Assembly: GCA_002746415.1 (NCBI GenBank)
Contig: NVXD01000022.1
Coordinates: 20,709-84,708, forward strand
Reading direction: 5' to 3'
DNA length: 64,000 nucleotides
Source of the DNA: Flavobacteriaceae bacterium
GTDB taxonomy: Bacteria; Bacteroidota; Bacteroidia; Flavobacteriales; Flavobacteriaceae
The notes under the pieces are model-generated. The model was not told the origin of the DNA. It saw only the letters and a program-made list of their open reading frames with translations, and made no database searches. The first letter of the stretch is position 1, and each line of letters opens with the position of its first letter. This document shows, in pieces, positions 8,973-18,040 of the stretch. Made by a program: the position numbers and the translations under genes.

Positions 8973-9998
8973 TTAATGGTTGGAATATCCTCTCCACTTT
9001 TCAATACAATTAGCCATATCAGCTGGTATTTCTGTATCAAAGCGCATTTTTTCCTTGGTAACTGGATGTACAAATCCAAGTGTTTTTGCATGTAACGCCT
9101 GTCTAGGCAAAACCTTAAAGGTATTATCCACAAACTGTTTGTATTTGGTAAACGTAGTCCCTTTTAAGGCCTTATCTCCGCCATAGCGTTCATCATTAAA
9201 CAAGGTGTGTCCAATATATTTTAAATGTACACGTATTTGGTGTGTTCTACCCGTTTCCAGTTTGCAAGACACCAAAGTTACATACCCTAGTCTTTCCAAA
9301 ACCTTATAATGGGTCACGGCCTCTTTTCCTTGGTCGCCTTCAGGAAAAACATGCATTTGAAGCCTATTCTTTGGGTGTCTGGCCAAATGTCCTTCAATTG
9401 TACCACTATCATTTTCCATATCACCCCATACAAGGGCTACATATTCCCGCTCTGTAGTTTTATCAAAAAATTGCTTTGACAAATGTGTCATAGCCTGTTC
9501 CGTTTTAGCAATTACCAAAAGACCAGAAGTGTCTTTATCTATCCTATGCACCAAACCTGGTCGTTCATTACTATTTTCAGGTAAATTCTCTATATGGAAC
9601 ACCAACGCATTGATTAATGTTCCTGAATAGTTTCCATGACCAGGATGAACTACCATTCCTGCAGGTTTATTCACTACTAAAAGGGCATCATCTTCATATA
9701 CGATGTCTAAAGGTATGTCCTCCGGCACCAATAGGAACTCATATGGAGGATGTTCAAACATTACTTTCACCTCATCCTGAGCCCTGACCTTATAGTTTTG
9801 TTTTACTATTGCATCATTGACCCATATATGTCCGCTTTTTGCTGCTTTTTGTATTTTGTTTCTAGTTGCATTTTCAATAAAATTCATTAAAAATTTATCC
9901 ACACGCAACGGCTCTTGCCCTTTAGACGCAACAAACTTATGATGCTCATAAAGCTCATTGTCGTTATCATTAGGCTCTAGATTTTCTTGAGAATCCAT
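8973..9998 (-). CDS. RluD-family 23S rRNA pseudouridine synthase
   Basis: The 341-residue protein has an S4 RNA-binding domain at about residues 29-75 (LRVDKFLMNFIENATRNKIQ) and an RluA/RluD catalytic domain. The motif HRIDKDTSGL lies at 151-160, whose Asp154 is the catalytic nucleophile, and RTHQIRVHL follows later. RluD-type enzymes convert uridines of 23S rRNA helix 69 to pseudouridine; the exact position is inferred from family. The start is one base after the stop of the upstream PASTA gene, so the two are co-transcribed. Confidence 0.93.
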   Translation of the reverse strand: MDSQENLEPNDNDNELYEHHKFVASKGQEPLRVDKFLMNFIENATRNKIQKAAKSGHIWVNDAIVKQNYKVRAQDEVKVMFEHPPYEFLLVPEDIPLDIVYEDDALLVVNKPAGMVVHPGHGNYSGTLINALVFHIENLPENSNERPGLVHRIDKDTSGLLVIAKTEQAMTHLSKQFFDKTTEREYVALVWGDMENDSGTIEGHLARHPKNRLQMHVFPEGDQGKEAVTHYKVLERLGYVTLVSCKLETGRTHQIRVHLKYIGHTLFNDERYGGDKALKGTTFTKYKQFVDNTFKVLPRQALHAKTLGFVHPVTKEKMRFDTEIPADMANCIEKWRGYSNH

Positions 9999-9999
9999 G

Positions 10000-10587
10000 T
10001 TATTCAGAATCAGCTTTTATACGGGCACTATTTGGGATTGTACCATTCCCGCAAATAAGTTCAATTTTAGAAGTCTTGGGCAGTTTGTCGCCAGGTTTGA
10101 CATACTTCCCCTTATATTTAATATAATAGACCATATCCTTTCCTATTTGATCAATATATGTAATCCTTTGCACATCCAGACCAACAGCTTTAAGCATAGA
10201 AGAAGCATTACGTTCCGTTACCTGTATTATTTTAGGAACAGTCACCTTTTTATAACCAGAAGGATTTACAGTGATATAAATTTTTCTATTTTCTTTTACT
10301 TTATTACCGGCAGATGGTGTTTGATCAATAATTGAAAACCTTGGATAACTTGGGTCATAATTGGCAGAATCTATCACTTCATACCTAAGTTCGGCATCCT
10401 CTATTGCTTTTCTCATTTCCATCACTGATAGCTTGGACAAGTTTGGAACGGTAACAAATTCCCCATGGTTGGTAGCGCCTTTTAACCAATTTAATGCCAA
10501 GAACACCAAAATGATTACTGCCAAAAGAGCCAAACCTAATTGAATTAGGAATGTTCTACTTTTTAAAAAGTTAAAAAAATTCTTCAT
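10000..10587 (-). CDS. PASTA domain membrane protein
   Basis: This 195-residue protein has a short cytoplasmic N-terminus, one transmembrane helix (about residues 12-34, LIQLGLALLAVIILVFLALN) and two periplasmic PASTA domains at about 44-112 (VTVPNLSKLSVMEMRKAIED) and 113-180 (VTVPKIIQVTERNASSMLKA). PASTA domains bind peptidoglycan stem peptides or beta-lactams in Ser/Thr kinases and PBPs; here there is no kinase or transpeptidase domain. Its neighbour ddl, transcribed divergently, makes D-Ala-D-Ala, so a cell-wall role is plausible (inferred). A perfect -7-type motif, CAAATATA in reverse at 10607-10614, lies upstream. Confidence 0.9.
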   Translation of the reverse strand: MKNFFNFLKSRTFLIQLGLALLAVIILVFLALNWLKGATNHGEFVTVPNLSKLSVMEMRKAIEDAELRYEVIDSANYDPSYPRFSIIDQTPSAGNKVKENRKIYITVNPSGYKKVTVPKIIQVTERNASSMLKAVGLDVQRITYIDQIGKDMVYYIKYKGKYVKPGDKLPKTSKIELICGNGTIPNSARIKADSE

Positions 10588-10687
10588 TGTTGATGTGTTA
10601 AGTGGGCAAATATAGCAAACCCAATGCTTTTTTCTTTATTATAAATACGTGATATTTGTTTAATCAGATTAAACATTTCAATTGAAT

Positions 10688-11668
10688 ATGAAAAAAAATG
10701 TCGCCATTATAATGGGAGGTTACTCCAGCGAGTATAAAATATCATTAAAAAGTGGCAATGTGGTCTATGATTATTTAGACAAGGAAAAGTTCAAGGCATA
10801 CCGCATTCACATTTTAAAAGACAAATGGGTTTATGTTGATGAAACTGAAACTGAATACCCTATAAATAGAAGTGATTTTTCCATAGAAATTAAAAATAGA
10901 AAACTGAATTTCGACTGTGTTTTCAACGCCATACACGGTACTCCTGGTGAAGATGGCCTAATGCAAGCCTATTTTGAATTAATTGGGTTACCACAAACTT
11001 CTTGCGATTATTACCAAGCAGCACTAACATTTAATAAAAGAGATTTTTTAAGCACCTTGAAACCCTATGGAATAAAATCTGCCGAATCTTACTTCTTAAA
11101 TCTTGGTGATACAATTGATACAGACGCAATTGTGAAAAAAGTTGGTTTGCCTTGTTTTGTAAAGGCAAATAAAGCAGGTAGTAGTTTTGGCATTTCTAAA
11201 GTATATAAAAAAGAAAACTTGGGCATGGCCATTGATAAAGCCTTTAAAGAAGATAATGAAATCATCATTGAAGCTTTTCTTGAGGGCACGGAAGTTTCTG
11301 TTGGAGTAATTACATATAAAGGGGAAACCAAAGTTTTACCCATTACGGAAATAGTTACAGAAAACGATTTTTTTGACTATGAAGCCAAATATGAGGGGAA
11401 ATCCGTTGAAATTACGCCTGCAAGAATTTCAAAAGAACAAGAAAAGAATGTTTCTAAAATTGCCAAACAAGCATATGAGGTTTTAAAAATGAAGGGATAT
11501 TCCAGAAGTGAATTTATATTTATTGGAAATGAGCCCTATATGTTGGAAATGAACACTACTCCAGGTTTAACAACCGAAAGTATTTTACCTCAGCAGGCAA
11601 AAGAAGCAGGAATAACACTTTCTCAACTATTTGGAAGCGCCATTGACGAAGCTTTAAGGGAAAAATAA
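10688..11668 (+). CDS. ddl: D-alanine--D-alanine ligase
   Basis: The ATP-grasp enzyme joins two D-alanines for peptidoglycan precursor synthesis. The sequence shows the N-terminal IIMGGYSSEYKISLKSG with the conserved Glu, HGTPGEDGLMQAYFE, the ATP-grasp CFVKANKAGSSFGISKV, EAFLEGTEVSVG and the metal-binding C-terminal MLEMNTTPGLT. At 326 residues it is full length. I chose ATG 10688 over the TTG at 10682 because it directly begins MKKNVAIIMGG. It is followed 31 bases later by coaD, probably in one transcript. Confidence 0.96.
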   Translation: MKKNVAIIMGGYSSEYKISLKSGNVVYDYLDKEKFKAYRIHILKDKWVYVDETETEYPINRSDFSIEIKNRKLNFDCVFNAIHGTPGEDGLMQAYFELIGLPQTSCDYYQAALTFNKRDFLSTLKPYGIKSAESYFLNLGDTIDTDAIVKKVGLPCFVKANKAGSSFGISKVYKKENLGMAIDKAFKEDNEIIIEAFLEGTEVSVGVITYKGETKVLPITEIVTENDFFDYEAKYEGKSVEITPARISKEQEKNVSKIAKQAYEVLKMKGYSRSEFIFIGNEPYMLEMNTTPGLTTESILPQQAKEAGITLSQLFGSAIDEALREK

Positions 11669-11699
11669 GTACCTTTCAATCACATAATACAGTACATAA

Positions 11700-12161
11700 A
11701 TGAAACGTGCCATATTTCCAGGTTCCTTTGACCCGCTTACATTAGGTCACTATGATATTATTAAAAGAGGTCTAACACTCTTTGACGAAGTTATTATAGC
11801 AGTTGGCATCAATGCTGAAAAGAAATATATGTTTACCCTAGAGGAGCGCAAAAAGTTTATTATCGAAGCATTTAAAGATGAACCAAAAATTAAAGTCAAA
11901 ACATATCAAGGGCTTACAGTTGACTTTTGTAAAAAAGTAAATGCGGACTTTATTCTTAGAGGCCTAAGAAATCCTGGTGATTTTGAATTTGAAAAAGCAA
12001 TTGCGCATACCAATAGAAGCCTTTCTGAAATAGAAACTGTTTTTCTTCTTACTTCTTCTGGCAAATCATTTATTAGCTCTTCTATTGTTAGGGATGTAAT
12101 TAGAAACGGTGGTGATTTTACGGGACTAGTTCCAGATACCGTAGTGGTAAAATCACTCTAG
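11700..12161 (+). CDS. coaD: Phosphopantetheine adenylyltransferase
   Basis: This 153-residue enzyme transfers AMP from ATP to 4'-phosphopantetheine, the penultimate step of coenzyme A synthesis. It has the nucleotidyltransferase start RAIFPGSFDPLTLGHYDII with the T/LxGH motif, FILRGLRNPGDFEFE, and the C-terminal ISSSIVRDVIRNGGD corresponding to the ISSTxVR motif. Its length matches the 150-165 residues of the family. It is in line with ddl. Confidence 0.97.
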   Translation: MKRAIFPGSFDPLTLGHYDIIKRGLTLFDEVIIAVGINAEKKYMFTLEERKKFIIEAFKDEPKIKVKTYQGLTVDFCKKVNADFILRGLRNPGDFEFEKAIAHTNRSLSEIETVFLLTSSGKSFISSSIVRDVIRNGGDFTGLVPDTVVVKSL

Positions 12162-12332
12162 TTTTCAACAAATAAGAGAATTGACTTACAAACTTCTTTC
12201 CTTTTTTTAGTGCTATAACTCAAAAAACATGGCCAACACAACAACTTTTGGCTAATTCACAACAATCTCACTGGATAAATTCAAAATCCGTTTAATTTAG
12301 TAGGAAAATTCAGTCAAATTGTGAAAGGCAAA

Positions 12333-14168
12333 ATGATATCTACGCAAAACTACTTAATAAAACAGCTGCCAAAAGCTACTGTCTTTATAAATACCAAATT
12401 TGAAGTCATCCATGTTTCTGACAAATGGATCAACTATTTTGACTATTCAAATATAGATTTAATAGGTAAAAACATATTTGAATTATTTGATTCTGTAAGT
12501 AAAGAATGGCATCAAGTAATCGAAGATTGTTTGTTGGGAAAATCTAGTGATTCTGGTATTGAAATGCATTTTGACTCCGAAGGGAAAAAAAAATGGTTTG
12601 AGTGGGTAAACATTCCTTGGTATGATGAATACGAAAACATCATTGGAGTAATAGTGCAAACAGAAGACATCACCAAAAAAGTGCTTACTGAGCTAAGGTT
12701 CAACAAAATGGAAGCGCTATTAACGGAGAAATTAGAAATTGCTAAAATTGGAAATTGGGAATATGATGCCATAACTGACACCTTAATTTGGTCCAAAATG
12801 ACCAAAATGATTCATGAAGTCCCTATGGACTATGTTCCCGATGTTGAAACCGCCATTAATTTTTACAAAGAGGGGTATGATAGAAATGTATTGTCCATGG
12901 CAATGTTCAATGCCAGTAATCATGGCACCTCCTGGAAAAATAAATTACAACTTATAACCGCTAAAGGAAAAACGGTATGGGTTATTGCAGCTGGTAAGCC
13001 AATATTTACAGATGGAAAATACACAGGGCTCATAGGTACATTTCAGGATATTACTGAGCAAGTACAAACAGAAATAAAAACAATTGAAAGAAAAAATCTT
13101 CTAAGGGCACTGATAGATAATCTCCCTCTTAATGTCTATATAAAGGATTTGGAATCAAAAAAAATATTGGTCAACAAAGCCGAAATTGAGTTTTCGGGAT
13201 TTGAAAAAGAAGAAGACCTAATAGGTAAAGATGATTTTGATTTTTTAGATGAAAGCAGTGCAAAAATGTGTCGCGAAGAAGATGTATCTGTAATGAAATC
13301 TTTAAAACCACTGCTGGACAAAGAAGATGTAATCATTAGAAAAGATGGAAAATCTTCCACCTTTTTAACATCAAAAATTCCATTAATTGAAGAAGGAGGC
13401 AACGTTACTGGACTCATAGGGTTTAGCTTGGATATATCAAACCTTAAACAAAAAGAAGAAGAACTGAGAAATTTAATCAATGTGACTTCCTTACAAAACA
13501 AGAAACTTATTGATTTTGCTCATATCATATCACATAATTTAAGATCACATACTGCTAATTTTTCTATGCTTTTGGAATTTCTTGTAAATGAAAAGAAAGA
13601 AAAAGAAAAGAAAAAGATTATAAGCATGCTGGTTAAAGCCTCAGATAATTTATTGGAAACACTTGGTAATTTAAATGATGTCATCACCATAAACACCAAT
13701 ACAACTTTAAAAAAGAAGTCCATACGGATGAATGATAAAATAGACATTGTAAATACCAAATTGAAAACACTTCTAAAAAACAATAAGGCTAAAATTAAAA
13801 ACAAGGTGTCAAATAATGATTATATAACTGCTGTGCCATCATATTTGGAAAGCATTTTAATGAATTTCATTACCAATGCCGTTAAATACAAACACGCTGA
13901 TAGGGACCCAATAATCACCTTATCTCTTACAAAAAATAATGATTATTCCATCTTAAGTATAGCCGATAATGGAATTGGAATCGATTTAAAAAAATATGGC
14001 GATAAATTATTTGGAATGTACAAAACATTCCATAACAATGCAGATGCAAAAGGAATTGGCCTATATATTACTAAAAACCAAATAGAAGCAATGAGCGGGA
14101 AAATAATCACTAGTAGTGAAGTGGGAAAAGGAACTATTTTTAATATATATTTTAATGAAAGAATTTAA
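12333..14168 (+). CDS. PAS-domain sensor histidine kinase
   Basis: A GTG at 12321 and an ATG at 12333 are both possible starts; the ATG has a GAAAGG sequence just before it and gives 611 residues. No transmembrane segment is seen, so it is probably cytoplasmic. Three PAS/PAC units occupy about residues 10-120, 130-255 and 260-375. The phosphoacceptor box is a divergent type, SHNLRSHTANFSML, with His401 counted from this ATG. The ATPase follows: N box MNFITNAVKYK, ADNGIGIDL, and AKGIGLYITKNQIEAM. The stop overlaps the start of the next gene (TAATG), so kinase and response regulator are coupled. The ligand is unknown. Confidence 0.93.
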   Translation: MISTQNYLIKQLPKATVFINTKFEVIHVSDKWINYFDYSNIDLIGKNIFELFDSVSKEWHQVIEDCLLGKSSDSGIEMHFDSEGKKKWFEWVNIPWYDEYENIIGVIVQTEDITKKVLTELRFNKMEALLTEKLEIAKIGNWEYDAITDTLIWSKMTKMIHEVPMDYVPDVETAINFYKEGYDRNVLSMAMFNASNHGTSWKNKLQLITAKGKTVWVIAAGKPIFTDGKYTGLIGTFQDITEQVQTEIKTIERKNLLRALIDNLPLNVYIKDLESKKILVNKAEIEFSGFEKEEDLIGKDDFDFLDESSAKMCREEDVSVMKSLKPLLDKEDVIIRKDGKSSTFLTSKIPLIEEGGNVTGLIGFSLDISNLKQKEEELRNLINVTSLQNKKLIDFAHIISHNLRSHTANFSMLLEFLVNEKKEKEKKKIISMLVKASDNLLETLGNLNDVITINTNTTLKKKSIRMNDKIDIVNTKLKTLLKNNKAKIKNKVSNNDYITAVPSYLESILMNFITNAVKYKHADRDPIITLSLTKNNDYSILSIADNGIGIDLKKYGDKLFGMYKTFHNNADAKGIGLYITKNQIEAMSGKIITSSEVGKGTIFNIYFNERI

Positions 14169-14572
14169 TGAAAGAATTTAATGCCATATGCATCATTGAT
14201 GATGACCCAATTACAGTATTTGGGATAAAAAAAATGCTGAGCATAGTTACTAAGTGCGACAACATTATCACCTATTATAACGGAAAGTTAGCAATAGATG
14301 GTCTTAGAGAGATAGTAAACAACAATGAAGATATTCCAGATATAATATTCTTGGATATTAATATGCCAATAATGGATGGATGGCAGTTCTTGGAAGAATT
14401 TATTGCTATTCCAATGAAAAAAAAGATACGGATAAACATTGTTACTTCATCCATTGATCCTTTGGACATAAAAAAGGCCGAAATGTACAAGTCAATGTCC
14501 CATCATACTGTAGTGTTTAACAATAAGCCTATTACAAGAAGTGTTATTGAAGAGATAACAAACGCAGCTTAG
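14168..14572 (+). CDS. Single-domain response regulator
   Basis: The 134-residue protein is only a receiver domain: acidic pocket CIIDDDPIT, phosphoacceptor Asp63 in IIFLDINMPIMDGW, Thr in NIVTSSIDP and Lys in FNNKPIT. There is no output domain, so it must act by protein contact, as CheY- or Rcp1-type regulators do. Its ATG shares one base with the stop of the PAS kinase, its evident partner. Such kinase-receiver pairs are frequent in flavobacteria; the target is not visible here. Confidence 0.93.
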   Translation: MKEFNAICIIDDDPITVFGIKKMLSIVTKCDNIITYYNGKLAIDGLREIVNNNEDIPDIIFLDINMPIMDGWQFLEEFIAIPMKKKIRINIVTSSIDPLDIKKAEMYKSMSHHTVVFNNKPITRSVIEEITNAA

Positions 14573-14603
14573 TTTAATAAGCTTAATAATTTGTTTATTT
14601 TTG
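14573..14603 (+). promoter_or_regulatory. Putative promoter of the M14 peptidase gene
   Basis: TTTA (14573-14576), 19 bases, TATTTTTG (14596-14603) matches TTTG-N19-TAnnTTTG with one mismatch. A transcript starting near 14610 would begin almost exactly at the hairpin at 14612-14633. Confidence 0.5.
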
Positions 14604-14611
14604 AATTTGAG

Positions 14612-14633
14612 AACCAGTTTATAACAACTGGTT
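14612..14633 (+). repeat. Hairpin in the 5' leader of the M14 peptidase gene
   Basis: A perfect 8-bp stem, AACCAGTT with AACTGGTT, has a 6-base loop. It ends 22 bases before the ATG at 14656 and is not followed by a T run, so it is a leader stem-loop rather than a terminator for the response regulator. It could stabilise the 5' end or bind a protein. Confidence 0.45.
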
Positions 14634-14655
14634 ACCTATCAAAAAATACAGACAA

Positions 14656-16398
14656 ATGAAACGCTTTTTGTTATTTACAGTACTACTTGGTTTTCTTTCA
14701 TGTGAAGAAAAACAGGAGGATTTAGTGGTTAATTTTCAAACTCATTTTGAGCACTCCAAAGGAGAAGAGACCGCCACATATGACCAAACAATAGCATTCT
14801 ACATAGAACTTGCCAAGGAATTTCCAAAACTTAACATACGGACCATAGGTGAGACCGATAGTGGTTTTCCTTTGCATATCGTGACATATAATCCTGAGGG
14901 AGATTTCAACTTTCAAAAAATCCGAGAGGACAAGACCATTATTCTTATCAATAATGGCATTCATGCAGGAGAAAGTGATGGTATAGATGCTACAATGCTC
15001 TTATATCGAGATTTGGTTACAGAAAAATTAACTCCTCCAAAAAATACTGTTTTAGTCACTATCCCTATTTATAATGTTGGGGGAGCTTTAAATAGAAATG
15101 CTACAACACGAGTAAATCAGAATGGCCCAAAATCTTACGGGTTTCGTGGAAATGCCAAAAATTATGACCTCAATAGGGATTTTATTAAGACTGATTCTAA
15201 AAATGCCAGAACATTTGCCAACATTTTTCATTTAGTACAACCAGATATTTTCATAGACAACCATGTAAGCAATGGGGCTGACTATCAATATGTTCTGACA
15301 CATCTTTTTACCCAACACAATAAATTGGGTAATGAGTTGGGAGACTACCTGCACAATAGTATGATGCCTTCTCTAGAAGCCGAATTGACTAAGGACAATT
15401 GGGATATTACACCCTACGTAAATGTATTCAATGAAGTGCCAGAAAATGGATTTTCTCAATTCATGGATCATCCCAGATATTCCACAGGGTATACCACACT
15501 ATGGAACACCTTGGGTATGATGGTTGAAACACATATGCTAAAACCTTATAAAAAAAGAGTTGAAGGCACCTATCAACTTATGGTAAAAATGATAGCTATT
15601 GCAGAAAAAGATGGTAAGAAAATAAAAACACTAAGAAAAGAAACCCTAGCGAATCAATTAAAACAAGAAATGTATTATCACAATTGGCAAATAGACACCT
15701 CCAAAACTTCTACATTGCAGTTTAAAGGATATGAAGCTGATACTATTCCAAGTGAGATAACAGGGTTCCCAAGACTTAAATATGACAGGGAAAAACCTTT
15801 TACCAAAGAAGTAGTTTACAGCAATTATTTTGTGCCATTAGATACCATAAAAATTCCAGAAGCATATCTTGTTAAAAAAGAATGGTCCAAAGTGATTGAC
15901 TTACTCGGTTTAAACAACATCAACTACACGACATTGGAAAAGGACACCTTGCTTACAGTAGAATCTTATAGAATTGATGATTATAAAACTCGGACCAATG
16001 CTTATGAGGGGCATTACCCACATTATGAAACAAGCGTTTCCATGTCCACAAAAAAAATACAATTTTATAAAGGAGATTATTTGATTCCTACCAATCAAAT
16101 AGGAATGAGGTACATTTTGGAGACTTTGGAGCCAGAAGCAATGGATTCTTTTTTTAACTGGAATTTCTTTGATACAGTACTTCAGCAGAAAGAAGATTTT
16201 TCCCCTTATGTTTTTGAGGAAGTAGCTTTAGAAGTTTTAAAAAACAACGACAGTTTAAAATTAGAATTTGAACTTAAAAAAGTTAATGACTTGGAGTTTT
16301 CAGAAAATTGGTATGCGCAATTAAATTGGATTTTTCAACATTCCAAACATTATGAACAAGCTCACTTACAATACCCAATTTATAGGCTTTCAAAGTAA
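14656..16398 (+). CDS. M14 family zinc carboxypeptidase-like lipoprotein
   Basis: The 580-residue protein has a lipoprotein signal (MKRFLLFTVLLGFLSC, Cys16), so it is membrane-anchored outside the cytoplasm. The M14 zinc site is visible as NGIHAGESDGID with His103 and Glu106, the third ligand in IFIDNHVSNG near residue 200, substrate-binding NRDFIKTD, and the catalytic Glu in MMVETHMLKPY near residue 296. A C-terminal region of about 250 residues beyond the peptidase fold is of unknown role. It likely trims C-terminal residues from peptides or peptidoglycan-like substrates; specificity cannot be read. It ends 7 bases from the convergent NUDIX gene. Confidence 0.9.
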   Translation: MKRFLLFTVLLGFLSCEEKQEDLVVNFQTHFEHSKGEETATYDQTIAFYIELAKEFPKLNIRTIGETDSGFPLHIVTYNPEGDFNFQKIREDKTIILINNGIHAGESDGIDATMLLYRDLVTEKLTPPKNTVLVTIPIYNVGGALNRNATTRVNQNGPKSYGFRGNAKNYDLNRDFIKTDSKNARTFANIFHLVQPDIFIDNHVSNGADYQYVLTHLFTQHNKLGNELGDYLHNSMMPSLEAELTKDNWDITPYVNVFNEVPENGFSQFMDHPRYSTGYTTLWNTLGMMVETHMLKPYKKRVEGTYQLMVKMIAIAEKDGKKIKTLRKETLANQLKQEMYYHNWQIDTSKTSTLQFKGYEADTIPSEITGFPRLKYDREKPFTKEVVYSNYFVPLDTIKIPEAYLVKKEWSKVIDLLGLNNINYTTLEKDTLLTVESYRIDDYKTRTNAYEGHYPHYETSVSMSTKKIQFYKGDYLIPTNQIGMRYILETLEPEAMDSFFNWNFFDTVLQQKEDFSPYVFEEVALEVLKNNDSLKLEFELKKVNDLEFSENWYAQLNWIFQHSKHYEQAHLQYPIYRLSK

Positions 16399-16405
16399 AT
16401 TGAAA

Positions 16406-16993
16406 CTAATCTTTAAACAAGATTTTAATGTTTGTATACGAGTTATTTAATGCTTTTTTTATTTTGTTGGGCCCTTTCCATTTCACTTTCTCAATACCTT
16501 CATCTTTTTGGCCTACTAACTCCCCTTTATAGGATGTCTTCATGGCATACCAATGCACTTCTTTTAACTTGTATACACCATTTCTTTTAAAAACATGATA
16601 TGTGGTTTTAAGAAAGTTTTCAATTTTAAGCCCTCTAACACCTGTTTCTTCTTCAACTTCTCTAATTGCACATGCCTCAATTGTTTCTCCTTTATTCAAT
16701 TTTCCTTTGGGTAAATCCCATTTATCATTCCTATAAATAAAGAGTACTTTTCCAGATTTATTGGTCACCACACCACCTGCCGCAACAACTAATGGGATTT
16801 TTTTAGTAAACTTCTTTAAAAGTTCTTCATGATTGGGATGATATATATAAGCTTCAGTTTGCTTCTTTTTCACCAAAGAGTCTATAGCATCGTTAATGGC
16901 TTCCCCGTTTAATAAAAAATATTTTTGATTTACAGTATCTGATAACTTATTTGTTAAAATCAGTGGAGCTTCATTAACAAAAACTTTATACAT
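16406..16993 (-). CDS. NUDIX hydrolase
   Basis: The protein carries a complete Nudix box, GKLNKGETIEACAI then REVEEETGV, fitting GX5EX7REUXEEXGU, with magnesium-binding glutamates present. It cleaves a nucleoside diphosphate linked to some moiety; the substrate is unknown. About 70 residues precede the Nudix domain (KVFVNEAPLILTNKL), a form common in flavobacteria. I chose the ATG at 16993 (MYKVFVNEAP, 195 residues); an upstream ATG at 17014 would add seven residues and overlap pyrE. With this start only 7 bases separate it from the divergent pyrE ATG. Confidence 0.9.
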   Translation of the reverse strand: MYKVFVNEAPLILTNKLSDTVNQKYFLLNGEAINDAIDSLVKKKQTEAYIYHPNHEELLKKFTKKIPLVVAAGGVVTNKSGKVLFIYRNDKWDLPKGKLNKGETIEACAIREVEEETGVRGLKIENFLKTTYHVFKRNGVYKLKEVHWYAMKTSYKGELVGQKDEGIEKVKWKGPNKIKKALNNSYTNIKILFKD

Positions 16994-17000
16994 TTGCGGT

Positions 17001-17642
17001 ATGGTTTTAGACAAAGATACAGCTAAAAAGACAGCAGAACTTCTATTGCAAATTAATGCAATTAAGTTGAATCCTGAAAATCCGTTTACCTGGGCATCTG
17101 GATGGAAATCCCCAATCTATTGTGATAATAGGGTTTTACTCTCATACCCAGCAATACGAACTTATATTAGGGAAGAAATAGCAAAACAAGTTGAATCTTT
17201 GTATGGAAAACCAGATGTAATTGCTGGTGTGGCCACAGGCGCAATAGGTATAGGTATTTTAGTTGCCCAAGCCATGGGACTACCGTTCATTTATGTTAGG
17301 CCTGAAGCTAAAACCCATGGAAGGCAAAACCAAATAGAGGGTCATTTAGGGGCTAACCAAAATGTGGTTGTTATAGAAGACCTAATAAGTACCGGGAAAA
17401 GTAGTCTTAATGCAGTTGACGCCTTGAAAGAGGCTGGGGCCACAATAAAAGGAATGGTAGCAGTTTTTACATATGGCTTTGATGTAGCAACAACAAATTT
17501 TAAAGATAAAAACGTTGTCCTACATACCCTTTGTGATTATGAACAACTTGCACAATTGGCATTAGAGACCAATTATATAAAAGATGAACAATTAAACACA
17601 CTATTGGAATGGAGAAAGAGTCCTTCCACATGGAAACAATAA
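17001..17642 (+). CDS. pyrE: Orotate phosphoribosyltransferase
   Basis: The 213-residue enzyme converts orotate and PRPP to orotidine 5'-phosphate in pyrimidine synthesis. It shows TWASGWKSPIYCDNR, YVRPEAKTHGRQNQIEG and the PRPP-binding motif VVVIEDLISTGKSS. Length is normal. It starts head to head with the NUDIX gene with only 7 bases between start codons, so its promoter and leader must lie within the other gene. The SRPBCC gene follows after 4 bases and is co-transcribed. Confidence 0.97.
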   Translation: MVLDKDTAKKTAELLLQINAIKLNPENPFTWASGWKSPIYCDNRVLLSYPAIRTYIREEIAKQVESLYGKPDVIAGVATGAIGIGILVAQAMGLPFIYVRPEAKTHGRQNQIEGHLGANQNVVVIEDLISTGKSSLNAVDALKEAGATIKGMVAVFTYGFDVATTNFKDKNVVLHTLCDYEQLAQLALETNYIKDEQLNTLLEWRKSPSTWKQ

Positions 17643-17646
17643 AATT

Positions 17647-18039
17647 ATGCATATAGAATCACCAAAAAAAACCGTTAGCAAAAGCAGCAAGGAAGTCTAT
17701 GAATTCCTTATTGATGTTAATAATTTTGAATGCTTAATGCCGGAAAATATTGCGAAATTTGAAGTTTTAAGCAATGATAAATTTCTTTTTGCATTAAAGG
17801 GAATGCCAGAAATTATATTGAAACAAAAGGAAATTATTCCCTATGAAAAAGTTGTTCTAGGTGCTGCAAGTGACAAGCTCCCTTTTACCCTTACAGCTGA
17901 TATCACTACTATTGATGAAAATAACAGTGATGTAATTCTACATTTTGAAGGAAAATTTAATGCCATGATGGCAATGATGATAAAAACTCCAATTACCAAT
18001 TTTATTGGGACGTTAGCAGATAATTTGAGTAAAATATAA
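17647..18039 (+). CDS. SRPBCC-superfamily (START-like) protein
   Basis: This 130-residue protein has the layout of small SRPBCC/CoxG-like ligand-binding proteins: SSKEVYEFLIDVNNFECLMP near the N-terminus, a central beta-sheet (IEFE-like strand FEVLSNDKFLFALKGMPEI) and a long C-terminal helix (KTPITNFIGTLADNLSKI). No catalytic residues can be named. Its 4-base spacing from pyrE suggests co-transcription, but a link to pyrimidine metabolism is only by position. It ends one base from the convergent birA. Confidence 0.8.
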   Translation: MHIESPKKTVSKSSKEVYEFLIDVNNFECLMPENIAKFEVLSNDKFLFALKGMPEIILKQKEIIPYEKVVLGAASDKLPFTLTADITTIDENNSDVILHFEGKFNAMMAMMIKTPITNFIGTLADNLSKI

Positions 18040-18040
18040 C

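Noticed and set aside
8948..9133. 61-codon minus-strand ORF at the 3' end of the RluD gene
   Set aside because: Overlaps RluD coding sequence in another frame and has no family features.
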